25,745 bases of DNA from Tolypocladium sp. Sup5 PDA-1 (lineage: Eukaryota; Ascomycota; Sordariomycetes; Hypocreales; Ophiocordycipitaceae), in assembly GCA_000750105.3 (NCBI GenBank), contig JPHH03000128.1, positions 1 through 25,745 of the forward strand. The letters run 5' to 3'. Positions 1 through 9,959 of this stretch are shown piece after piece; position 1 is the first letter of the stretch, and each line of letters opens with the position of its first letter. A program made the position numbers and the translations under genes. The notes beneath the pieces are model-generated. The model was not told the DNA's origin and made no database searches. It saw nothing but the letters and a program-made list of their open reading frames with translations.

Positions 1-421
1 CTGGGCTTCTGTGAGCTCTTGTGAGCTGGTGGGGTAGTGAATCAATTATGCAGTACAGTTTGAGCAAGATCGTGAATGGGCTGGATGGCTTGCTGGGTCA
101 CTAGATAGCTACAAGTCATGCCATATCTGCAAATAGGTAACCTTGGTTTTGTCCGTCAACACGACTGAAATCTCGTGGAATGTCACGTTACGATTACACG
201 TGGAGCGATGTGGTACACCAAGTTACCCTGGTCGTTTTCGCAGCCGGGCGTTCGACTGTGAACGCCTGGGAGTGATTGATCTGTTATTATGCTGCCAAGC
301 CAAGGTATGACGACGTACCAATCTGCGGGACGTTGTATAGTAGTCTCATCTTCCTGCAAGGGGGTATTTTCTCAGCATATCATTCCCAAGTGACATTTCC
401 ACCTAAATCACCACCTCAACC
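1..421. other. Upstream intergenic DNA, no gene seen
   Basis: No reading frame here has convincing protein character. The last stretch before 422 is rich in C and A and leads into a good start context (CAACCATGG), so it probably holds the promoter and 5' leader of the chromodomain-like gene. Confidence 0.5.
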
Positions 422-1731
422 ATGGATGTCAGGTTCCAAGAACCATTCAATGACCATGCATACCAAGCAGCCAAAAAGAAGGATGCAAAGGCAAAAGTTA
501 TGAAAGTACAAAATCGACAGCTCATGGAGTCTGCACGAGAGGGAAGTTTCGCCGTCTTCTCGGTTAAGCATACCATCAACAGCGCTCCGAAAGCGAACGG
601 TGGCACAGACGTTGAGCAACCTGTGCGGGAGACTAACCAGCAGTGCACTTCAAGGGATAGTGCTTTGATCGCTCAGGGTGCTGCAGCCCAACTCTGTGGA
701 GTCATCGGCCATACCACCGAGCGTATTGATTCCTAAACTCTAAAACAACAACTTGCGATAACTGACGTTCTACAGGTGCCGGAGGCGCTACCCCTGGCTT
801 CTTCCAGTAGCTTGGGGAAGCACCCAAAAGTGATTTTTCGACGACACAAGCAGGCTGTCAAGCAGAAATAGACGACGCGACTGTTGGTGTTATATTGCCT
901 CCAATTGCAAACTTTGCTCCCGGCACTTCCACTAACATAACGGGACACGATGGAAACGCCGCCGTCGACTTGGTTGCCACCTCACTCAACGGACAGCTCG
1001 GCGAAGTCATGGAGCCCGTTCCGGTCTGGCCATTAGAAGTCAACAGTGCTCCATCGGCGATAAATTCAGAAGGTATCGCAATTGTCTCTTTTTGGGCGTT
1101 CGAGGAAGCTAATATACCTTCAAGAGAGGGTAGACAGCCAATCGCGGCTGCCAGTAGCATCACCAACACAACAACTATATCGGACATGAATAATGCTAGT
1201 ACGCTCAATCACGAACAATTGAACGTCAACAGAGTTCCGGAGCAAGCCTACGGCGGAAGAGAGAGTCATACCACCACGGCCTTGGACCTCGAGTCAACAA
1301 GCCGACATCCTTCTCAGCGATACCACGATGCGAATGAAGGCGATACAGATATGGGCGCACTCGATTACAATATCGATAAGATGATCCAATCATTTGTTTT
1401 AGAAGAAGAAGAGCTTGAGGGCTGTATTGAGGTTGCGTCGCCTGGGGACTTTGAGGACTGCGAGTCATACGTCAGAGCCCCAATTAGCGGCGATGCCGAG
1501 GCATATTCTGGCGAGTGGGAGGCTCGCCGTATCACTGGAGAGGAGATCATTCACGGAAAGATACACTACATGGTTGAGTGGAAGCCGAGCCTCGTCTCTG
1601 AGGATGATGCCCAGAATGCCTCACAGTTGGTCCAGGAATGGCACAAGCGGAAGGCGAAAATTCGGGCAGGAGCGAAGAAGAGGTTGGACCGGGGAAAACT
1701 CAGAACGAATAAGCTAAAACTGAGACAATAG
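422..1731 (+). CDS. Chromodomain-like protein, two exons or nonsense-mutated
   Basis: Two open stretches, 422-736 and 811-1731, look like one gene. The start is in a strong context. A convincing donor (GTATTG) lies at 723 and a CTGAC..CTACAG acceptor at 775, giving a 53-nt intron and the right downstream frame, but an in-frame TAG then appears at 808. A longer intron ending at 820, 850 or 853 avoids it; alternatively CAG became TAG by a CpA to TpA change. The C-terminal part (about 1513-1665) reads as a chromodomain: WEARRI, then HYMVEW, then a helix with QNASQLVQEW, resembling the chromodomains of Ty3/gypsy integrases and of many fungal accessory proteins. A basic Lys/Arg tail follows. The remaining N-terminal 300 or so residues are acidic, low-complexity and not recognised. 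Expected role: binding methylated histone tails in the nucleus (family knowledge). Confidence 0.6.
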
Positions 1732-2084
1732 ACAGGTTCTCCACCATAGATGAGCGATTTTCTCCCGTTAGTTAGTGTACAATCATACATGAGAAATCTT
1801 TTGTCAAACTGTTCACTTCTTGGTGCGATTCGAAGATCGATGACGGCAGAACAAGTTGGCTACTATACGCCATCTGGACCAAGAAACAACGAAGCAAGAA
1901 GCAGACGATACGTGAGCGATGCGAAATAAAAAATTGGACGAAATACATTAAGACATGACGTCTTTTGGACGTCGGGTGGCTGCCCACGAGGCGCAGAGGT
2001 GGTCACGATATTGTACTGAGTGGGAAGTTGACTAACACTCATTCCGCATCTTCAATCTCCAAAACAGGAATTTCCTAAGATGAC
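1732..2084. other. Intergenic DNA, nothing recognised
   Basis: Moderately AT-rich sequence downstream of the chromodomain-like gene. Open frames on both strands are short and lack protein-like composition. It probably includes the 3' untranslated region of the preceding gene. Confidence 0.4.
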
Positions 2085-2146
2085 ATGTCCTAAACTGGCA
2101 TGTCCTGAACTGGCATGTCCTGAACTGGCATGTGCCCCTGAATTGG
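2085..2146. repeat. 15-bp tandem repeat, about 4 copies
   Basis: The unit ATGTCCTGAACTGGC is present at 2100-2114 and 2115-2129. A one-mismatch copy lies at 2085-2099 and a diverged copy with a small insertion at 2130-2146. The preceding 16 bases (from about 2069) resemble a further decayed copy. Confidence 0.9.
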
Positions 2147-2539
2147 AGGACCCCAGGCCCCTTTGCATTTTGAGAGAGTGGTTCAAGAAGCTGTCCGATA
2201 ACCTTGCATGTCTACTTGTGGACGCATGGTTGTTAGACAAGCCTGGGAGAGTAGTCGTTGGCCTCAAACCCGAAGTTGAAGTCACAATGTTTCTTGACGC
2301 TAAATGCTTACGGTACCGAATCCCTTCTTTGCAGTCAGCATCAACGTGTTTGGCCGTAGCAATCTTCTGACGCCGTATTAGTCGTGGCAGGAAGCAGACG
2401 TTTGACAACCGACTTATGTCCATTTCTTGCCGCCCAATGCAGTTGTGTTTGGCTCTGTCTATCCTCAGATGGGATCCGCGCCAGGATCCGAAAGCAGCTG
2501 AATCACGACCAGTTCATGCCCCAAGCCTGCTACTCATGA

Positions 2540-3600
2540 TTTGTAACGGCGTAGAATTCTGTGTTGACCTTCCCTCTAGCATTGGCTCCCCTTCAAGAAG
2601 CAGCTTAAGGACGGCCGCATGCCCCTTCAGCCCGTATCGAGAAGCAGTTCCTGACGAGGGTGGCCTATCGCGTATTCATGGAACGGTCGCTATCATAAGT
2701 CGAGGTCGTTGCCAATCTTCTGGGATATGAGACCGAATTCACGAGCAATAGCGTCTGGACGTTTTTGAACGTGTCTCTGCCGTACTGGCACATGTTCCGT
2801 CGGTGGCGCCACCTCCGACATGCAAGCGGTCATGAGGTCAGACGAATTCGATGGATGAGAATGTGCTTGTAGAAGAAGTGGGGCAGAAGATATCCTTTGC
2901 TAAAGCGTATCACTATGGAGGCGAGGTTCTCCAAGCCTTGTGCTTGTATGACTATATGTCGCTAGTCATGCTCAAGCGCAAGAGCAGTAGTAGACTTGCT
3001 TGGGGCGAGGTGCCATTTGATACCGGTCGGTCGTTCTCTAGGGACTGAGTGCAGACACCGAGGTAGCCCGGGAAGCACGCCATTGTTCTGAGCATGGACT
3101 TCAAGAAAGACGACAAAGGGTCTTGCTTTCAAAGGTGTATGCCTCAGGCAAGCGGCTCGAATATGGCCCAAGAAAAGCTGACATGTTTCTTCGTTGCAAG
3201 GCTGCCGTACAACACCTTGCCCTGTTCGTGCCGTGGGAATAGCTCCTCTCTGAAGCGTCGGGCGATATCAACACATGACAAGGTAAGGTTCATCAAGTCG
3301 CAGCAGACTAGCGCTTCCAGGGACACAGAGAACTTGATTCAGGGGATCCAAGGCCTGACCGATAAGACTTCAACCAGCCACGGCGCAGCCGTGCAAAGCG
3401 TGTTGAGCGGCTTTGGCGAACAGGACAGCTAGCTGTCGGCCGCAGACCCTGTGGAGCGCTCGTCCACAACAACCCGAGGGCAGAAAGTCCCGTTGGGTCC
3501 GTCAACATCCATTCTTTACGCAGGAAGGCAACTAGTTGAGCGGTACACGCTGAATAAAAGACAGTCAATCGCCTTCCTGCGGAACTCAGACTTCATTCAA
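2540..3600 (+). pseudogene. Decayed Helitron Rep/helicase relic
   Basis: Protein-like segments typical of fungal Helitron RepHel proteins appear in order on the plus strand but in three frames. They are NGVEFCVDLPS (from about 2547), VEVVANLLGYETEF then WTFLNVS..YWHMFRRWRHLR (2699-2810), VLQALCLYDYMSLVMLKRK and GEVPFD (2926-3020), AVQHLALFVPWE (3204-3239), SEASGDINT (3249-3275) and YTLNKRQSIAFLRNSDF (3544-3594). The last matches the usual lead-in to the PIF1-type helicase Walker A motif, which I do not find. Stops interrupt at 2696 (TAA), 3240 (TAG) and 3276 (TGA). Helitrons are rolling-circle DNA transposons; this copy cannot encode an active protein. I could not define the element's ends (5' TC, 3' hairpin plus CTRR), so the full mobile element may be larger than marked. 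Confidence 0.7.
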
Positions 3601-3967
3601 TACACAAGTAGAAGATCTATAGCAACCCAGCGGCTGATTACTGTGCTCTTACAACGGCCCTTGACTTCTCCCTCAGACGGACAGTTTACACGGAGACATC
3701 CACGAACTCTATAGCAAGCCCTTCCCATGACCCCAGTCTGTGGATTCTTATTGCCTTTAATTAACTGTTCTACTTGACATTCAGCATGCCCCAGCCGAGC
3801 ACAATTACTCTCTTTTTAACACCATCGTCCACACCATCATGGCATCTCCTACGCATCGGGACCCTCACACCATTAACTCTCCCAGAATATTCTCTTGAAA
3901 GTTCTCCCCAAATTAACAACTTCGACCCCAGCAATCTACTTGCCCGAGTCCTTTTCTATCTAGCAGC

Positions 3968-4204
3968 ATGTTGGCTTCACTGATAGTACGCAGTCGCTAC
4001 ATTGGTCGCGCGGCGCGGTCGTCTTGGGTCATGCCTGCGGGACCAAGTCTCCGCGGCGGCCCAAGCAATCTTGACCACGCAGCGCGCCAACGTAACGTAG
4101 ACGCATGGCAGCTACTGACACTGGATACCTCGAGAAGGTGTGCTGCTTCGTCCTACTGCTCTGTCAGGCAGTATTCGGTGTGCTCACCGAAGGCTAGCAC
4201 TTGA
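3968..4204 (+). CDS. Possible truncated gene with mitochondrial-type leader
   Basis: A 78-residue frame begins MLASLIVRSRYIGRAARSSW, which is rich in Arg and Ser with no acidic residue, the pattern of a mitochondrial targeting presequence. The DNA before it (3775-3967) is pyrimidine-rich like a fungal 5' leader. After the leader the sequence is not recognised, and the frame stops exactly where a tandem repeat begins. It may be a gene start cut off by rearrangement or captured by the neighbouring Helitron, or it may be chance. Function unknown. Confidence 0.25.
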   Translation: MLASLIVRSRYIGRAARSSWVMPAGPSLRGGPSNLDHAARQRNVDAWQLLTLDTSRRCAASSYCSVRQYSVCSPKAST

Positions 4205-4296
4205 AGGGCATGAAGCACCTGGACAGGACTACCGGAAGGGCATGTAGCACCAGGACGGGTAGAGCTACCGGAAGGGATGTAGCACCTGGGCGAGCA
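4203..4296. repeat. 32-36-bp imperfect tandem repeat, 2.7 copies
   Basis: Three units each start with GAAGGG(C)ATG and contain AGCACC..GG: 4203-4234, 4235-4270 and 4271-4296, the last partial. Units 1 and 2 end in CTACCG. It lies at the 3' edge of the possible truncated gene. Confidence 0.8.
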
Positions 4297-4622
4297 CTGA
4301 AAAGAAAAGAGAGAGAGAAACAAAAGACCGAGAGGGCAGAGTCACCGGTATTTATACTGTTTTCGCCCCTAACTGCCTCGGCCGTCTGCCGAGCCCCGTC
4401 TCCAGGTCCACAAATCCCATTGTCACTCTTGCATAGTGGAGACGAGTTGCCCCAAATCTTGATCATACTCTCTGTACTGTACAACCACTCCTAATTCTGA
4501 CTCGCTAGTGCACGCTGGATGTTGCTCTGTGGGACTTGCCGTTCTTTCCTTTGGGCTGTCGGGCCGGAAAACCACAGGGCCGAGGTTGGTGTAGAAGAAC
4601 CTGGAAAGGGCATCTGACGTAC
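4297..4622. other. Intergenic DNA with purine-rich tract
   Basis: An AG-rich run (about 4300-4335) is followed by a TATA-like GGTATTTATACT near 4348. This looks a little like LTR or promoter sequence, but no paired LTR, primer-binding site or coding domain supports a retroelement. No gene seen. Confidence 0.35.
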
Positions 4623-6261
4623 TCAGTGCGGCAGGAGCACAACTGCCATGACCACAGCCCCAGCAAGCGTCACAAAAGAGGCCTTCAACTTTTTGCCAGA
4701 GCTTATAACAACAGGTGCACTTGGCCTCACGGCCTCTGTGCCTGTAGGCGCCGGATTCAAGACACCGGTGACTCCGATCGTCGACTGCTCCGTATTGATG
4801 CCTAGTAAAGTATTAGCCAACCAAGATACAAAGCTTTGAGCCTCTGTAAATAAAGACGCCATACCTTGTGTTACGTTCCTATACTGGGCTGCACCGCTGG
4901 GATAAAGAGACGCGGCGCCGGCAACATCGACGGTGTTTGTCGCACAACCCTTGTGCTTGCCGTCGCCACGTTCATCACCTTCTCCGCGTTCTTTCCCAGC
5001 AGTAACCAGAACAATGTATTGCCCGTCTATATTGGACAGTCCAGAAACTTTGATACGGCTCTCGGACCGCTCTACTTCCTGTTTCTCCAGGACTTGAAAG
5101 GGATCTGTCGCGCGCGCCTGTAAAGCTCGGTGTGCCACTACGAGTTGTTTATGCGATTTTCCAGCTGCCTTTGCGGCTAACATGTCTCTGTTAACTGCGT
5201 TGGAAGGTTGTCATAAGCATATACTGATCGATAGATTGTGTCGCTTGGGACTTACACGGGACTCTCATATCCACGGCCATGTTGTTACCAGCTGGAATCG
5301 TGGTGTTTATAACCCATGCGAATGAATCTATAAGTCCACAGAATTAGGGCTAAGCACTGAACAGTTTAGAGGAGAGGCTGCACAATCGGGACTTCATACT
5401 CAACGATATCGAGTTCTCTGGTATAGTCGCTTCGTCCACGCCATTTGAGATATCCGCATTCAGAGTAAAAGGCTTTGCTGACTGGACGCGTAACCGCAAG
5501 CCATCGACAAATTCGGCTTCTTGGAAATTGTTGCCTCCAGTAACATTAACGGTTCGGGTTACGCCTTGCCCATACTGCACAAAGATGTTTGTGACGTCTT
5601 CAGACTTGCGGCCCAGAAGCATATACTCTCCGTCGAGGGATGTCATCTTGATGATGCGGGTTTTGTTCTCGGTGCTGGAACTGGCTATTAGCATGTCCGC
5701 CTTGGATAGAGAGCTGATGTCTCGCATCTTTGGGGTGTCATACACGTGTACGTTTCTCTGTGTCTCAGACACAATCCACGACTTCTTGTCCTTGGCCAGC
5801 GTTCCGACGTATGTGTTTGATACATCTACGCCCTGCCCTTTCAGGGCAGACGGATCATACGGCAGCTCAATCTTTGCGATGAGGTCTTTGGCGGTCTCGT
5901 TGAACTTGATGATCCAACTATAACTCGAGAGAGCGATGAAGCCCTCGCCAGAGCTACCGGTGATAAAGTTTCCCGGGAGCGGTGATGTGTTGTTCGTCAC
6001 CACCAGTGTGCGGTTGGTGGGCGAGAAGAGGTCTAGAGCGAGGCCGTCGACAAAGTCCTGGTCGGTTCGTGCCATCTAGTCGTGCTGTTAGTACTTGCGG
6101 GAGTCACCGTGGAAGTAGATCGTCTATACCTGCCCAAGAACCTCAATGGTGTCCCCAAATTTGGCTAACTTATCATCTTGAGCCGCAATGAGAGGAGCGC
6201 CAGCAATAGAAAGAAGGAGATACGACGTTGAGTAGCGTCGGAGAATTTGTGTAAGCATCAT
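4623..6261 (-). CDS. GPI-anchored secreted protein with two related halves
   Basis: Four exons, read down the minus strand: 6261-6130, 6075-5400, 5327-5256 and 5194-4623, giving 483 residues. Introns are 54, 72 and 61 nt with donors GTATAG, GTATGA and GTAAGT, and all three junctions keep frame. The N terminus is a signal peptide (MMLTQILRRYSTSYLLLSIAG.., cut near residue 27). The C terminus is hydrophobic (ASFVTLAGAVVMAVVLLPH) after a Ser/Pro stretch, as for GPI attachment. Several N-glycosylation sequons (NRT, NTS, NET, NKT, NVT, NTT) fit secretion. Residues about 50-215 and 232-385 are related: FVDGL recurs, SYSWIIKF matches SFAWVINT, LPYDPSAL matches VPFNRDML, and SLDGEYML matches NIDGQYIV. 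I recall similar fungal proteins annotated only as GPI-anchored, so the molecular role is unknown; a cell-surface location is likely. Confidence 0.85.
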
Positions 6262-7094
6262 GGCGAGTGCGTTTAGTCTGACTTCAAGCAACACCAGAGA
6301 CGAAAGTTCAATGGTGCAAGCAAAGCTCTTTCCGTGGTATCCTATCGAGAAGATGTCTCTATGTGCACTGCTCGACCATATAATAAATCTCAGTCAACCA
6401 AATCCAGCGGCTGATGCCCCCGTGGCACCCTCCACGAGCCCCTGCGCCGGCTTCGATAGCCAGGCGGTTCGAATCAGTAACATAAATTCAATCTATTTCA
6501 GATGTATGATAAAACATGGGGTCAGCCACCGTTGTGTCATATACTAGGAAACAACCATGATTAAAAAAAGGTTACAGACCCACAGCGCACGCTAGCTCAG
6601 GGGTCGAGCGGGATGGAAGACGAGGGCGTTCCGGAACGCCGGGCTGCCAAGCCACCTGTTTCTGCGCTTCAAGCTCAGTTTGACGCTAGGCTCTGGTCTA
6701 CTCCGCACCATTGGGAGGTTGTAACCGGCACATGAAACTTTTTGGGCAAACTAGCTGAACTCTAGGGGACGCAAGGCCTGGGAAAGTAGAACTGCTAAAG
6801 GCTTCCAGTGGCTGGGATCATGGTGAGCTTATCTGCAATCGCCTGAGGTGGCTTTACTTTCTATAAGTCAATGGAATAGGCAGTAAGCTAAACAGATTAA
6901 CTATGTGTACTGGCTTTCGGTGTAAATCTAAATAGCTTTTCAGTACTCTATCAATGATGTCTAAAGAATCGTTTAACCTTTTGGCGGCTGCGTCGGTCAG
7001 CGCACTCTCCCTCCCGCACCTGTAACCCTGACCCGTGAGCCTTGGGTCTTCACACCCAAGAAATAAAAGGCACCCAATATGCTAAATGCGTAGC
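6262..7094. other. Intergenic DNA with a perfect palindrome
   Basis: An 833-bp gap between two minus-strand genes. It should contain the promoter of the GPI-protein gene and the 3' end of the MFS gene. A plus-strand frame at 6260-6547 has no protein-like character. A perfect 16-bp palindrome lies at 6625-6640. No RNA gene could be supported. Confidence 0.5.
6625..6640. repeat. 16-bp perfect palindrome
   Basis: GGCGTTCCGGAACGCC equals its own reverse complement and the symmetry stops at both flanks. It could be a binding site for a dimeric regulator, but only one copy was noticed. Confidence 0.6.
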
Positions 7095-9316
7095 TCATAC
7101 ATCATCCACAACCGACTCTTTACGCTTGATGGTCTTGGCCTGCTCTCGCTGATTCCTCCAGTGCATGCCCCACGACCACTCCATAGCTAACAGTACTCCC
7201 ATGGCTGCAGTCAACAGTCCAAGGCCCAAGAACGAAGCCGCAGATCCAAAGGACCCGATCATGGCATCGACAAAGCCAACTCCCAGCGCTCCCAGGCTAC
7301 ACCGTACAAGATTATTGATTGCCGTAGCGCCCGCGCCTTTTCCCGGACACAGGTCCGACACCAGTGCCGTATTTATAGCGAACACTGCGTTCGAGGTAGC
7401 AGCAATAATGAACTGCAGTGTGAGAGGAACGGCAATCCACCCTGGCCTAGAGACCAGTGGTAGCTGGGCAGCAGGCAGCACGGTAAAACCGTAGATTGCG
7501 GTGCTGATGATGAAGAGGGCGGTAATCCAGGGGGTGTGACGAAGTCGAGCATGCTCAATCGGAAAATCCGCGGGCAGGTCTTTCTTGTTCTTGGACGGGA
7601 GAGTTGAATGAGGTTTCTTAACCAAGTATGCCCTCTCGTAGTTTATAAACTCGCGAGTCATGAGTTTCCCTGCTGTTGCTGAGCCAACGATTGTGCCAAA
7701 GCCTGTAGGAACACGAATTAGCATCATGACACTGTTACTTCTGGCAGCCTACGACGCAAGTTTCGAGATTCAGGGCGGAGACGTACCGTTGGGCAAAAAT
7801 ATTAGGCCTAGCTTCAGCTCATCAAGCTGGAAGAGGTCCTTAAACAGCCCTGTTGTGCTTGCAACAACCATACTCCAGACGGTATACACTGTGCCGCCAA
7901 ATATCAAACTAACGATGATGTCTTTTTCCTTCAAGAGTTTTAGCGGCTCCAAGAAGGTCCTGACAGTGACGATAGGGCGTGGCGTTATTAGCTGTGGCTC
8001 TCCCGCTTGCTTGTGCTCTTTCTGATACCGGCGTATCAGGGGTTGATAAATGCCAGACAGACTCCAAGTACCGTCACCCGCAATGGCGCGAAGGGTTTCG
8101 GGAAGAAAAAGAATGATTACAATGAGGACTAAAGAGGATATAATCACCAAGAAGATGAAAATGGATCTGCTTCGTTAAAATTTGGCTAACTACGACAGCG
8201 TAAATGCCAGGACTTACCGAAATCCGAAGAACTGGGCGAGCAAGCCGCCAAGGACAGGACCGACCGCAATACTGAAGTTACGAACTAACGCATTGTCAGC
8301 TGCAAAAACATACCATGTTTCTTGAGCATTGTAATACTGTTGCTAACTTACTCGCCTGGTAGAAGCTGATGAAAGCGCCTCGCTCGATTGGCGTTGCAAT
8401 ATCTTGAATGACGCCATTTCCTTGAGACCATACGACATTAGATGAAAGGCGCCAAAATATCGGCAATATGAACACGCACCGATACTAACAGTCGATGCAC
8501 TTCCAGCGGACTGTAACCCTCTGAAGACCAAGAGAAGCGGAAAGTTTGGAGACAGGCTGAGAACAATATTGGCCGCAATATATACCGAGAACGAGTAGAT
8601 GTAAATGGGTCGACGACCAATCGTGTCTGAGAGCGGTCCCCAGATCAACGGAGAGATCCCTTGGATGATGAGGTAGGATGTGATCGTCAACGAAACCGCG
8701 CTGAGGCTAACGTTGAGGTCCTATTACGCATTAGTACCAGGTTGCTTCCTCCACGGGAATGGATTCTTGGGGGTACCGTGGCAATTGCGTCTAATGAGGG
8801 AAAGTATATGTTGGAGGAGAGTCCGGAGAAAAGACCAGCCACGCCAATTGTGCTGATAACGAGCCACTTTTGGCTTGTCGTGAAGCTGTGAAATGGCCTC
8901 TCAGGCACAGGGGGCGTATTTGTCTTTTCACTCTCTGTCAATCTTCCTTCGGCGAAAAGAGACTGTTGCCGCTTCTCCAAGTCCAGAGGATTTGTTGGAG
9001 CCTCTGTGGTAATCGAATGGACCCGTCCATGAGGCCACAGCTCGCTTTGGCCATGACCAGTACTTCTATTCTGCGTAAAAGAATTGACTGAGTTTTGATA
9101 TGGGTCAGCAAACGTCGGCTGCAGAGGTTCGTCGCCCTGGATTTGCCATTCGGGATCGTAGGCTGGGTTGGGGATGATGGTGGAGAAGGCCGAGCCTGCC
9201 GCAAGATACAGGCCTCCTCGTACCTCCCGCCATCCCTCGAGCGTAGTGAACCTACGGGATGAGCGGCGAGGGAAGTCATTGGGATCACTATCCTTGAGAT
9301 CCCCATCTCCGTCCAT
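7095..9316 (-). CDS. MFS transporter, DHA1 (Qdr-like) exporter
   Basis: Six exons on the minus strand: 9316-8777, 8720-8480, 8420-8352, 8284-8218, 8166-7787 and 7702-7095, giving 634 residues. The five introns (56, 59, 67, 51 and 84 nt) all have GT..AG ends and keep frame. The first membrane segment (about residues 151-171) leads into SSNIYFPSLD. The MFS loop motif GPLSDTIGRRP follows, then ATPIERGAFISFYQ, RNFSIAVGPVLGGLLAQFFG, FLPETLRAIAG, and a second set of membrane segments to a basic tail ending VVDDV. These match the DHA1 drug:proton antiporter family, Qdr/Aqr branch, which exports drugs or organic acids across the plasma membrane; the substrate cannot be read from sequence. The start is the first in-frame ATG; the frame stays open upstream without another ATG. 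The cytoplasmic N-terminal tail of about 150 residues, Ser/Pro-rich, is longer than I expect for the family. Confidence 0.9.
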
Positions 9317-9959
9317 CGCAGTGTTGGTGTTGTCGGGCGATGATTGTGAAGAGCCGAAATCACCTGCCCGCGAGGTTAAACGGACGGCTAGCCAGTTAAA
9401 GAGATAAGACACTGGAAAGAGGTGCGAGGATGACGCAAATTTGCATAATGTAGGACTACTGTTAGGGTAGATGGAGGTATTAGTGAGGCATCGGCCGACG
9501 GCAGCTAATTGGTGAGGGCTAACACGGTCTACAAAGCAAATTCATGGCTGGATGCGTGCACGTAATTTGTTTCATTTGCCAACATTGAAACAAGCTTTGT
9601 GCCCGGCAAAGTAGTTCCCGGTCGAAGCACAACTATCGGGCAAGTTTCGGTTTTATGTTTCAAAAGTTGCCAAAATTAGTGTACACTGATAGCCGTTGCG
9701 ACGCGCGGCTGTCTCTTCCGAATGGGGATTGAGTCGATTGACGATTCATCCGAGGTTCATCATCAGAGCATTCCTGCATGAGTCGTGTATAGTGCATTCA
9801 ACAGTCTGCCACACCATCGCCAAGATCACGGGTATATGGCACGCGTATACGGATCTACTGGGGTTTGGTACTGGGGTTTGGTACTGGGGTCTGGGACAAG
9901 GGTTTGTCTTCATTCCTGACGCAAGTGCCATTATGCATTCATTCATCCAGCCTGGGTAA
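9317..9959. other. Intergenic region with 13-bp tandem repeat
   Basis: This holds the MFS promoter and the 3' region of the next minus-strand gene. The only clear structure is the tandem repeat at 9856-9894. No convincing open frame. Confidence 0.5.
9856..9894. repeat. 13-bp tandem repeat, 3 copies
   Basis: TACTGGGGTTTGG occurs at 9856-9868 and 9869-9881, followed by TACTGGGGTCTGG at 9882-9894 with one change. The G-rich strand could form unusual structure, though this is not a telomere repeat. Confidence 0.9.

Noticed and set aside
4235..4500. Solo LTR of a retrotransposon
   Set aside because: It has a TATA-like element and short inner repeats, but no second LTR, target-site duplication, TG..CA ends or nearby polymerase coding.
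6440..6490. tRNA-like T loop (GGTTCGAATC)
   Set aside because: The flanking bases do not pair as a T stem, and no matching anticodon arm or acceptor stem is present.
6585..6650. tRNA D-arm-like text (TAGCTCAGGGGTCGAGC)
   Set aside because: It is followed by the 16-bp palindrome rather than an anticodon arm, and there is no T arm at the right distance.
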